Source: JANWWM01 sp046719715 (lineage in GTDB: Bacteria > Bacteroidota > Chlorobiia > Chlorobiales > Thermochlorobacteraceae). Taken from it: a DNA stretch of 12,690 nucleotides. Shown one piece after another: positions 1 through 5,897 of the stretch; the first letter of the stretch is position 1, and each line of letters begins with the position of its first letter. Below the pieces are notes generated by a model. It saw nothing but the letters and a program-made list of their open reading frames with translations. It searched no databases and had not been told where the DNA came from. The stretch spans positions 1 to 12,690 of the forward strand of contig JBDNCJ010000076.1 of assembly GCA_046719715.1 (NCBI GenBank). The letters are read 5' to 3'. The position numbers and the translations under genes were made by a program.

Positions 1-109
1 GGAAACTTTCGAGCTCGTGCTCGATTTGTGCGAAGTCGCCGCCAAAGGTCTGCTCGAACATCTCAAAGCAAAACACCTTTCACACGTGCAAGGCGAACAT
101 AAAGCCTGA
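1..109 (+). CDS. C-terminal fragment of an unidentified protein
   Basis: An open frame enters from the left edge and stops at TGA 107-109, giving 35 residues. Most of it is amphipathic and helical (LVLDLCEVAAKGLLEHLKAK). I do not recognise the family. The last ten codons (from about 80) lie inside a 73 bp repeat that derives from the 3' end of the minus-strand membrane-protein gene at 661-963. The two genes therefore probably once ended tail to tail with about 30 bp of overlap, and the toxin-antitoxin insert later separated them. No alternative frame is better supported in these bases, but with so short a fragment the call rests only on the open frame and the tail-to-tail geometry. Confidence 0.45.
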   Translation, partial: ETFELVLDLCEVAAKGLLEHLKAKHLSHVQGEHKA

Positions 110-150
110 ATAAAGCACCTCGCAGGCAACATAGCCAATCAGCATCGGAC
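78..150. repeat. 73 bp direct repeat, copy 1 (displaced 3' end of the membrane-protein gene)
   Basis: This segment matches 659-731 at 68 of 73 positions, with a constant offset of 581. On the minus strand it still encodes the last 20 or so residues and the TGA stop of the protein encoded at 661-963. The five differences fall in four codons: GCG/GCC, CTG/TTG and GTC/GTT are synonymous, and AAG/CAC changes Lys to His two residues before the stop. Identity ends abruptly at 151, just before the ribosome binding site of the PIN gene. Confidence 0.9.
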
Positions 151-161
151 AAGGAATTCAA

Positions 162-441
162 ATGATGAAGGTTTACCTCGACACTTGTGTGATTCAACGC
201 CCCTTTGATGACAAATCACAACTGAAAATTGCGCTGGAAGCCGAAGCGGTTATTACTTTAATTTTGCTATGCGAACAAGGTGCATTTGAGATAGTATCTT
301 CTGACGCACTACTTTGCTATTGTAGGAAATGCCGATTACTTTTGCACCACCGATTATAAATTACTCAACCGTGCAAAGCAGACTGAATTTTCAGTGATTA
401 AAATCATCTCGCCAATTGATTTGGCAAAGGAGTTAGCGTAA
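162..441 (+). pseudogene. PIN-domain (VapC-like) toxin, internally deleted and frameshifted
   Basis: The N-terminal part, in frame from ATG 162 (or the second ATG at 165, closer to the family's usual MKVYLDTCV start), has the first PIN strand with its catalytic aspartate (YLDTCVIQRPFDD) and runs to SSDAL near 310. After that the frame shifts by one. From about 310 to the TAA at 439-441 the other frame reads VGNADYFCTTDYKLLNRAKQ and then SVIKIISPIDLAKELA, which is the normal C-terminal end of the same family. The two parts sum to about 93 residues, against roughly 140 for an intact member, so some 150 bp is missing. The lost piece includes the central acidic active-site residue. If translated from the start, a 65-residue product ending at 359 would result, which could not be an active RNase. 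An AAGGA at 151-155 serves as ribosome binding site. The join at DAL suggests recombination between the two Asp-Ala-Leu codon runs typical of this family (SSDAL and DALH). Confidence 0.85.
426..432 (+). promoter_or_regulatory. Shine-Dalgarno site of the putative antitoxin gene
   Basis: AAAGGAG lies 8 nt before ATG 441 and inside the end of the PIN frame. It is a strong anti-16S match. The alpha-E, transglutaminase, sdaA, ATPase, crtQ and T9SS genes in this window show no comparable motif, so it sets the cassette apart. Confidence 0.7.
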
Positions 442-656
442 TGCCTAAAACAATGCCTTTATCTGAACTCACCGAACAAGCCATTGCTGTTCTTTGCAAA
501 GAGTTTGGCGTAGCCAATACGATTCGTTTTCTCAATCAATATGAGCAAGGCAATGGCGACTACACCAAAGAGCGAGAAACGCGATTCAACGATTTGACTC
601 TTGAAAACTATCTCGCTACGCTTCAAGCGTTGAGGGAAAATCGTTTTACACCCTAA
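441..656 (+). CDS. Small partner protein of the PIN gene, probable antitoxin
   Basis: This is a 71-residue soluble, mostly helical protein. Its ATG overlaps the stop of the PIN frame as TAATG, a typical sign of translational coupling in toxin-antitoxin pairs. The pattern of the N-terminal half (LSELTEQAIAVLCKEFGV, then a VANTIRFLNQY stretch and a G-N-x-Y-T-x-E-R segment) resembles a conserved family of roughly 70-residue proteins that I recall next to PIN genes in cyanobacteria and Chlorobi; I could not check this by search. No ribbon-helix-helix or AbrB motif is obvious. The frame is intact while its toxin is broken, so it may persist as an orphan antitoxin or be under weak selection. The antitoxin role is inferred from size and coupling, not from a recognised DNA-binding fold. 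Confidence 0.75.
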   Translation: MPKTMPLSELTEQAIAVLCKEFGVANTIRFLNQYEQGNGDYTKERETRFNDLTLENYLATLQALRENRFTP

Positions 657-658
657 TT

Positions 659-731
659 TTTCACACCTTCAGCGCGAACATAAAGCCTGAATAAAGCACC
701 TCGCAGGCGACATAGCCAATCAGCATCGGAC
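659..731. repeat. 73 bp direct repeat, copy 2 (functional 3' end of the membrane-protein gene)
   Basis: This is the partner of 78-150. It holds the real stop (TGA, 661-663 on the minus strand) and the last 20 or so codons of the membrane-protein gene. The two copies frame the PIN/antitoxin cassette exactly: the cassette's last stop (654-656) lies 2 nt before this copy starts. Confidence 0.9.
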
Positions 732-963
732 GCGAAAAGGGAATGGCGAATTTGATGATGAGTTGATAGACGAAGTTGGCGGCAATGAGCATCAGGGCGG
801 CGAAGAGCACGACGAGCGCGATTTTGCCCGTCTCCGTCTCCAAGAGCGATTCCGAAAAGCCGTCGCTGAATCGATACAACACCGTTACCGCGGCAACAAA
901 CATCAATCCCGCCGAGCCTAACAGCAGGAGCGACAAACGTTCATCGGTCAAGAAGTCTTTCAT
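661..963 (-). CDS. Small integral membrane protein of unknown function, three predicted TM helices
   Basis: A 100-residue protein with a charged N terminus (MKDFLTDERLS). Three hydrophobic segments lie at about residues 11-31 (LLLLGSAGLMFVAAVTVLY), 48-70 (IALVVLFAALMLIAANFVY) and 79-98 (PMLIGYVACEVLYSGFMFAL). The short connecting loops contain acidic residues (SESLLETETGK). I do not recognise the family. A second, partial copy of its 3' end at 78-150 shows mainly synonymous differences, which supports this frame being a real, selected gene. It is divergent from the alpha-E gene with about 100 bp between the start codons. No Shine-Dalgarno motif is seen before ATG 963. Confidence 0.75.
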   Translation of the reverse strand: MKDFLTDERLSLLLLGSAGLMFVAAVTVLYRFSDGFSESLLETETGKIALVVLFAALMLIAANFVYQLIIKFAIPFSRPMLIGYVACEVLYSGFMFALKV

Positions 964-1065
964 TTCACGCCGGTTAAGTTTTCGCAGTAAAAATTTTGAT
1001 TGCCCGATTTAAGTTTCCACAAACCGCTGTCGTTGTGTAATTTTGGCAAACTTCAACTGTCGCAC

Positions 1066-2010
1066 ATGCTCAGCCGCGTTGCCAATTCAATTTACTGGAT
1101 GAATCGATACATTGAACGGGCAGAAAATTACTCGCGCCTTATCAATGTGAATTTGAACATTTCTTTGGATTTACCGCCGGGATTAAGCGAACAATGGCTC
1201 CCGCTAATTTTGACGACAGGCGACGAACAGGCCTTTTTTCAACGCTATGGCGAAGCCACAAAAAACAACGTGCTTGATTTCATGGTCGCCGACGTCAGCA
1301 ATCCGAACTCCATTCTCAACTGCTTAAAAGCCGCCCGCGAAAACGCCCGCACCGTGCGCGACAGCATCTCGATTGAAATGTGGGAACACATCAATCGCAC
1401 TTATCATTTTGTTCTCGAAGCCGTCGGTCAGCACGATTGGAAACGGCTCAACGCGGCAAGTTTCTTCAACGAAGTCCGACGCAACTGCCAACTCTTTCTT
1501 GGCATCGTTGATACCACCATTTCACGCACCGAAGGCTGGCACTTCGGCACGATTGGGCACTTCATCGAGCGCGCCGATAAAACCTCGCGCTTCCTCGACA
1601 TCAAGTATTTTATTTTGCTTCCCGACACCAAAGACGTCGGCTCGACGCTTGACTTGATGCAGTGGACGTCCATCTTGAAATCTGCCAGCGCTTATCAAAT
1701 GTATCGCCGACAATACAGCAAAATCACCCCTGCCGACATCGCACAATTTCTCATCTTTAATCAAGATTTTCCCCGCTCCATTCGCTTCGCGCTCATACAG
1801 GCAGAGTCGTCGCTTCACGCCATCACCGGCACGCCGCTCACAACATTCAGCAACAGCGCGGAAAAAAAACTCGGACAACTCCGCTCCGAATTGGAATACA
1901 CCGACATTCAAGACGTCGTCGCCAAAGGGTTGCACGAGTCTCTGGACGATGTTCAAAAACGCCTCAACGAGATTGACGGACTCATTTATGAAAACTTCTT
2001 TGCTCACTAA
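1066..2010 (+). CDS. Alpha-E domain protein (DUF403, COG2307)
   Basis: A 314-residue helical protein of the alpha-E family. Diagnostic blocks are the N terminus MLSRVANSIYWMNRYIERAE, the block ARENARTVRDSISIEMWEHI (about residues 87-106), GHFIERADKTSRFLDIKYF in the middle, and FLIFNQDFPRSIRFAL followed by the ESSLHAI block near the C terminus. I place the start at ATG 1066 because the family begins with MLSR and the 22 codons upstream in frame match nothing. The family is known from clusters with a circularly permuted ATP-grasp enzyme and a transglutaminase, where it is thought to take part in forming or handling a peptide modification; its biochemistry is not established. The next gene begins 9 nt after its stop, so the two are surely co-transcribed. 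The ATP-grasp partner is not adjacent on either side. Confidence 0.93.
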   Translation: MLSRVANSIYWMNRYIERAENYSRLINVNLNISLDLPPGLSEQWLPLILTTGDEQAFFQRYGEATKNNVLDFMVADVSNPNSILNCLKAARENARTVRDSISIEMWEHINRTYHFVLEAVGQHDWKRLNAASFFNEVRRNCQLFLGIVDTTISRTEGWHFGTIGHFIERADKTSRFLDIKYFILLPDTKDVGSTLDLMQWTSILKSASAYQMYRRQYSKITPADIAQFLIFNQDFPRSIRFALIQAESSLHAITGTPLTTFSNSAEKKLGQLRSELEYTDIQDVVAKGLHESLDDVQKRLNEIDGLIYENFFAH

Positions 2011-2019
2011 CTCGACCGA

Positions 2020-2853
2020 ATGATTCTTCGCGTTACCCATCATACTGAATATCACTACCCTGAACCTGTTCTCTTTGCACCGCACACGTTTCGCTTCTAT
2101 CCGCGCGTTGATTCGCATCAAGAGTTAATTTCTTTTTCGCTCAGGATTGAGCCGAACCCCGATTCGCTCTTCGCCGAGTCGCAACACGGCAACACGATTC
2201 ACATCGCTTCGTTCAGCGAAAAAAGCAATCGGCTCATCGTCTCGACAGAATTGACCGTCAGCACCCAACGAGAAACTCCATTCTATTCGTCGTGGCAATT
2301 AAACACGCCCTACATGGATTTGCTCTTTCCTGCCATGCGCTCGTGTTTAGAACCGATTGACATGGATAACGACACGTTGGAATTTGGAAAAGCCATCGCC
2401 CGCGAAACCAATTACAACGCGCTTGAATTCGCTCAAACCTTGACATCGCGTATTTATCACGAGTTCAAAAAGTATCCGCGTCTTCGGGGCAATCCGCATT
2501 CGCCATCTCAAACCTTTCACGACAAACAAGGCTCATGCCGCGACTTTACCGTGCTTCAAATGGCACTCTGCCGAGCGTTTGGATTGGCGGCGCGATTCAC
2601 CAGCGGCTACCACTACGACGAAGTTCTGGGCGAAAATCACGAACTCCACGCATGGCTTGAAGTGTATTTTCCCGATGCAGGCTGGCGGGGCTTCGATGCA
2701 AGTTATGGCGTGATGGCGGGCGATAAACACATCGCCATTTTCGCGGCGGCGTATCCCGAACTCACTGCACCCGTTACAGGCTCTTACTGGGGAACGCCCG
2801 AACATACCCTCACCACAAAGGTTTCTGTCGAGGAACTTTCCATTGCCCGCTAA
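2020..2853 (+). CDS. Transglutaminase-like cysteine peptidase with bacterial N-terminal domain
   Basis: A 277-residue protein. Residues 1 to about 85 form the beta-rich bacterial transglutaminase N-terminal domain (ILRVTHHTEYHYPEPV, FRFYPRVDSHQ). The transglutaminase core follows at about 120-240. The catalytic triad is visible: Cys173 in GSCRDFTVLQ, His210 in ENHELHAWLEVYFP and Asp226 in GWRGFDASYG. Length and layout are normal for the COG1305 proteins that accompany alpha-E genes. These are thought to cleave or transfer amide bonds rather than cross-link proteins. There is no signal peptide, so it is likely cytoplasmic. ATG 2020 lies 9 nt after the alpha-E stop with no clear Shine-Dalgarno motif, which suggests translational re-initiation. 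The chemistry is inferred from the triad, and the true substrate is unknown. Confidence 0.93.
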   Translation: MILRVTHHTEYHYPEPVLFAPHTFRFYPRVDSHQELISFSLRIEPNPDSLFAESQHGNTIHIASFSEKSNRLIVSTELTVSTQRETPFYSSWQLNTPYMDLLFPAMRSCLEPIDMDNDTLEFGKAIARETNYNALEFAQTLTSRIYHEFKKYPRLRGNPHSPSQTFHDKQGSCRDFTVLQMALCRAFGLAARFTSGYHYDEVLGENHELHAWLEVYFPDAGWRGFDASYGVMAGDKHIAIFAAAYPELTAPVTGSYWGTPEHTLTTKVSVEELSIAR

Positions 2854-2897
2854 CACACGCTAAGTCGCAAGACAGAATTGATATGATGTAACGACAA

Positions 2898-2936
2898 TGG
2901 ATTCTTCACTTCGCTACGCTCCGTTCAGAATGACAA
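2898..2936 (-). repeat. Dispersed GTCATTCTGA-type repeat, unit A (inverted)
   Basis: Read on the minus strand this is TTGTCATTCTGAACGGAGCG followed by TAGCGAAGTGAAGAATCCA. It belongs to a short non-coding repeat type (GTCATTCTGA...GAAGAATC) that recurs between genes in many Bacteroidota, Chlorobi and other genomes. It lies in the 272 bp between the convergent transglutaminase and serine dehydratase genes. That stretch holds no gene. Confidence 0.6.
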
Positions 2937-2949
2937 GGAAAATTATGTG

Positions 2950-2979
2950 GTCATTGCGAGCAACGCGAGGAATCCAATC
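2950..2979 (+). repeat. Dispersed GTCATTGCGA-type repeat, unit B (direct)
   Basis: GTCATTGCGAGCAACGCGAG followed by GAATCCAATC is a variant of the same repeat type as unit A, in the opposite orientation, so A and B can pair as an imperfect hairpin. A low-complexity run of ATGAGNAATGAAGAATGAG type (2984-3010) separates it from the next unit. Confidence 0.6.
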
Positions 2980-3019
2980 TCTAATGAGCAATGAAGAATG
3001 AGAAATGAGGAGGTGAATT

Positions 3020-3088
3020 GTCATTCCAAGCAACGCGAGGAGTCCAGTGGATTCTTCCCCTTCACTTCGTTCAGGGTCGGAACGACAA
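3020..3088. repeat. Head-to-head pair of dispersed repeats, units C and D
   Basis: Unit C (3020-3050, GTCATTCCAAGCAACGCGAG then GAGTCCAGTGG) meets unit D (3048-3088, the reverse complement of TTGTCGTTCCGACCCTGAAC and so on) at TCCAGTGGA. Together they form an imperfect palindrome of about 69 bp centred near 3046. It could fold in the transcripts of both convergent operons and may act as a bidirectional terminator or RNA stabiliser. No classic stem plus T-run is present here. Confidence 0.55.
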
Positions 3089-3125
3089 ACCCTATCGTTT
3101 TCAAATGATTTCAGTATGAGACCGT

Positions 3126-4019
3126 CTACTCGCCGATGAGTTTCACGTCGTCAGTGCGAAAGACTTTCTTTTGGATTTCGCGTCCAGTTTTGGTGTTGGC
3201 AAGTCCGCCCAATGCGGATTCTTTCAATCGGGGCGACATCAGGTCGCCGACTTCTTTTGTCGCGAAAATCACTTCATCGGGCGGAATGAGGCTTTTCACC
3301 CCTGCCAATGCGATTTGCGCCGAAGTAAAGGCATTTGCCACGCCTATCGCATTTCGGATAGCGCATGGCTCTTCGACCAAGCCTGCCACAGGGTCGCACA
3401 CCAAGCCCATCGCGCCTTTGAGCGCAATGCCCGCCGCTTCAAAGGTTTGCTCGACCGTCCCGCCCAAGAGATACACAATCGTTGATGCCGCCATTGCCGC
3501 CGCGCTTCCCGTCTCTCCCATACACCCGGCTTCCGAGCCGGCAAAGGAACTATTTTTGGCAAAAATCAATCCCACCGCACCGCTTACTAACAAGCCTTCA
3601 ATCAATTTTTCGCGTGCGATATGGTGCTCTTCACGCATGGTTACAAGCGTCGCCGGCATAATGCCCGAAGACCCCGCCGTCGGCGCGGCAACAATTTTGC
3701 CCATACACGCATTGACTTCGCTCACCGCCAACGCCCGTGCTACGGCTTTCTGCAACGGCAAACCTAATGTTGAGACCTTTGCCTCAAAGACGGCTTTTGC
3801 CCAATTGTTGAGCATTCCGCTTTTGGTTATCATCAATTGTCTTAATCCTTGCTCGACGGCTTGTTCCATAACGGTGAGGGTTTTGTCGAGCGTTGCCAAA
3901 ATTATCTCGCGCGAACTGCGTCCTTGCGCGAGTTCGTAATCCATCATGGCTTCGGCAATGGTGCAGTTTTTTTCTGCACAATAAGTTGCAATGTCAGAAA
4001 GTAGGTTAAAGGTCGGCAT
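3126..4019 (-). CDS. sdaAA: L-serine dehydratase, iron-sulfur-dependent, alpha subunit
   Basis: A 297-residue protein covering the SDH_alpha domain (PF03313 type). The enzyme turns L-serine into pyruvate and ammonia using a [4Fe-4S] cluster. Three cysteines sit in the family's cluster-binding contexts: Cys166 in SEAGCMGETGSAAAMAAS, Cys208 in GLVCDPVAG and Cys219 in VEEPCAIRN. The substrate/cluster loop AAPTAGSSGIMPA is at about 111-123. The length is that of the two-subunit, Bacillus/Clostridia-type alpha chain, not the single-chain enzyme of about 450 residues. The matching beta chain is not next to it and must be encoded elsewhere or absent. The ATG overlaps the last 14 nt of the DUF4276 gene, so it is the last gene of the minus-strand operon. 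No Shine-Dalgarno motif is visible. Confidence 0.93.
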   Translation of the reverse strand: MPTFNLLSDIATYCAEKNCTIAEAMMDYELAQGRSSREIILATLDKTLTVMEQAVEQGLRQLMITKSGMLNNWAKAVFEAKVSTLGLPLQKAVARALAVSEVNACMGKIVAAPTAGSSGIMPATLVTMREEHHIAREKLIEGLLVSGAVGLIFAKNSSFAGSEAGCMGETGSAAAMAASTIVYLLGGTVEQTFEAAGIALKGAMGLVCDPVAGLVEEPCAIRNAIGVANAFTSAQIALAGVKSLIPPDEVIFATKEVGDLMSPRLKESALGGLANTKTGREIQKKVFRTDDVKLIGE

Positions 4020-4563
4020 ACGTTGATTGCAATGTTGAAAAAAGGTTTTTGACGTCAGGAAAACTGTCTTGCAATTTTTGCGCGTTTAATTTTTGCAAGA
4101 GTTCAACTGCGTGTTTGACTTTATGGTATTTCCCTTTCGGCGATTGGCGCGTCCATTCTTGTAACTTTTCATCGGGATTTGGAATATCTTGCGGGTCTCG
4201 TTTAGGGACTTTCTTCGAAATTTCCTCTCCGAACACTTCATCTAAAATTTCAGGTTGAGAGCAAAACCATGCTTCTGTTTCTTGAACCATAAAAAAGACG
4301 CTCTCTTGCTCGCTTTGGATATTGAGTTCCGTCAATACGCTCTCGCGCTTTTCTTTGGGCGCGTCAAGGTCAATGAGCAAAAGCTTTCTCTCTGCATCTG
4401 TTTCGTTCAGAAATTTCTTGATGGTTTGCTTTCTATCATCACCCATAATAATTCTCGGCATTCTGCCTTTCAGAATTTTTTCTAATAAACTTCCGAATCC
4501 CTTTCTTAAATCGCCGTTTTTGTTGTCGTTTGTTCCTTCAATAAAAAGTTTTACTTCTACCAT
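4006..4563 (-). CDS. DUF4276 family protein, TOPRIM-like, partner of the adjacent ATPase
   Basis: A 185-residue protein. The start is set at ATG 4563 (MVEVKLFIEG), because it has GGGAGG 6 nt upstream and the family begins with this strand; the extension to 4593 lies inside the ATPase frame. The visible pattern is that of DUF4276/TOPRIM-like folds: an N-terminal beta strand ending in Glu9 (LFIEGTNDN), a central strand with Asp65 and Asp67 (LLLIDLD), and an ETEAWF motif (Glu95, Glu97, Trp99). These acidic residues would bind metal in a nuclease. The C-terminal half is charged and helical. The gene overlaps the ATPase gene by 7 nt (ATGGTAG) and sdaAA by 14 nt. By analogy with OLD, Gabija and PARIS systems, the ATPase may control this putative nuclease. 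That function is an inference. Confidence 0.85.
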   Translation of the reverse strand: MVEVKLFIEGTNDNKNGDLRKGFGSLLEKILKGRMPRIIMGDDRKQTIKKFLNETDAERKLLLIDLDAPKEKRESVLTELNIQSEQESVFFMVQETEAWFCSQPEILDEVFGEEISKKVPKRDPQDIPNPDEKLQEWTRQSPKGKYHKVKHAVELLQKLNAQKLQDSFPDVKNLFSTLQSTYADL

Positions 4564-5879
4564 CGGTTGCCTCCCAAATCGCCCGCTCGCCACATTTTTC
4601 CGATTGCAAATTCTTCATACCAGCCCTTGAAATTTTCTTTTGAGTATTGCGCGACAACGGTTCTATTATGCTCGTCTTTTTCAACGACGCGAATGTGCTC
4701 AAAGTCGAAGTAGTCCAAGAAATGCGCGGAATGCGTGGTCAGAATAAACTGCGTTTTCTTAGAGGCGTCGCGAAATAATTTTTGCAGTCCGTAAATCATA
4801 TCGGGGTGCAAAAACACTTCTGGCTCGTCAATCGCAACAACTTTTCCAATGCTCGGATTGTGGCAAATGGCAAGCAAACACAGATAGCGCAATGTTCCGT
4901 CGGATAAATGATAGGCGGAAATGGCTTTTTCCAATCCCGCTTCTTCGAGCATCAATTGAATTCGATTGGCGAAAAAACTAAACTCAATCGCTTTGTAGGC
5001 AGGGTTGATTTCTTGCAAGCCTTCTCGAATTTTAGCAAAACTGCTTCGCGAATTGTTTTTGATATGATTGAGCACTTGCGCAAGATTTCCGCCATCGGAA
5101 GCCAGCCGTGTATAGCCTTCGGTCTCAATCGGAAGTCGCATCTGACTTTTGGGGCGGGTATCAAATGCCTCATAAATCGCCAGCGTTTTCAAAGTATTTC
5201 TGATGCGGTTCAACAGCCCATACCTCGCGGAATTGATTTCGCCGAAAGCCGATTCATGTTCTGAAATCGCCTCCATTTCTCGCTTGGGCGCATGTTCACG
5301 GTTTCGCACCAGCGAATCAATGAAACCCACTCCGCTTTTGAAGTTGAAATACTCAATATCGCGTTCATTGGTTGTGAACTCGTCGGCAGGCTGTTCATCT
5401 ATATCGTCAGATTTAAGCGGACGGGCGGCTTTGAGATAAAAAGATTCAACTATCGAGTATCGCGTTTCCCCAACAGGGAAAATGATTATGCGGTAAAGTA
5501 ATGTCGGGAAAAATGAAGATGCTGAAACATTCGGAGTGGCAAAGGCTTCGAGGGGGAAAGTGTTTGTTAAGTCAATTTCATCTTGCGAGTAATCGTGGCG
5601 TAAATCAAACGCTTTTGAATCAAAAAGAAATTGAATCTCAATGGGAATTTCCGGACGACTCGCGCCGTAAAACGCCATGCTGTTATACCCGCCCCATTCC
5701 TTGTTAATCAGTTTGTCTAATTCGCCTGAAGCGACGGCTTTCAGTAATTGAAGTGCCTTTAAGAGATTTGATTTCCCAGAGCCATTCATGCCGACCAAGA
5801 CATTCAACTCCGGGTGGAGATTTATGGTCGTCTCTCCTCGGAAACTGAAAAAATTGAACAATCGAATTGCCTTAATCAT
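4557..5879 (-). CDS. AAA_21/ABC-type ATPase, putative defence ATPase
   Basis: A 440-residue protein with a complete ABC/SMC-like ATPase core split by a middle region. The N terminus (IKAIRLFNFFSFRGETTINL) is the typical RecF/OLD-like start. Walker A is GMNGSGKSN at 30-38. A family-specific insert with few recognisable motifs runs from about 85 to 310. The signature motif YHLSDGTLRYL is at 323-333, Walker B VVAIDEPEVFLHP at 347-359 with catalytic Glu352, and the switch histidine is His383 in ILTTHSAHFLDY. There is no long coiled coil, no membrane segment and no C-terminal TOPRIM domain, so it is not a one-chain OLD nuclease. The nuclease-like part appears to be the separate DUF4276 protein encoded next, by a start codon inside its last codons. 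It begins 18 nt after the carotene desaturase gene. A housekeeping role cannot be ruled out. Confidence 0.9.
   Translation of the reverse strand: MIKAIRLFNFFSFRGETTINLHPELNVLVGMNGSGKSNLLKALQLLKAVASGELDKLINKEWGGYNSMAFYGASRPEIPIEIQFLFDSKAFDLRHDYSQDEIDLTNTFPLEAFATPNVSASSFFPTLLYRIIIFPVGETRYSIVESFYLKAARPLKSDDIDEQPADEFTTNERDIEYFNFKSGVGFIDSLVRNREHAPKREMEAISEHESAFGEINSARYGLLNRIRNTLKTLAIYEAFDTRPKSQMRLPIETEGYTRLASDGGNLAQVLNHIKNNSRSSFAKIREGLQEINPAYKAIEFSFFANRIQLMLEEAGLEKAISAYHLSDGTLRYLCLLAICHNPSIGKVVAIDEPEVFLHPDMIYGLQKLFRDASKKTQFILTTHSAHFLDYFDFEHIRVVEKDEHNRTVVAQYSKENFKGWYEEFAIGKMWRAGDLGGNRW
4570..4575 (-). promoter_or_regulatory. Shine-Dalgarno site that fixes the DUF4276 start
   Basis: GGGAGG on the minus strand, 6 nt before ATG 4563, lies inside the last codons of the ATPase gene (the Gly-Gly-Asn part). 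It supports ATG 4563 over the longer open frame starting at 4593 and suggests the two proteins are made in a coupled way. Confidence 0.65.
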
Positions 5880-5897
5880 CTCGCGATGCCGTTTGAG

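Noticed and set aside
1013..1045. Bacteroidota-type promoter before the alpha-E gene (TTTC, 21 bp, TAATTTTG)
   Set aside because: The -7 box fits TAnnTTTG, but the -33 box is only a partial match, and it is unclear that this lineage uses that consensus. Too weak to list.
1000..1065. N-terminal extension of the alpha-E protein from ATG 1000
   Set aside because: The family starts at MLSR (ATG 1066); the upstream 22 codons match nothing and probably hold the promoter.
1522..2121. Minus-strand open frame of 199 codons across the alpha-E and transglutaminase genes
   Set aside because: It crosses the junction of two strongly supported + strand genes and has no family features.
3136..3939. Long + strand open frame of 267 codons opposite sdaAA
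   Set aside because: It lies entirely antisense to a well-supported enzyme gene and its translation is low in recognisable motifs. It is a codon-bias shadow.
4557..5879. True PARIS AriA or one-chain OLD nuclease
   Set aside because: The ATPase has no C-terminal TOPRIM domain, and its partner looks like DUF4276, not DUF4435. I therefore call it only PARIS-like in design.
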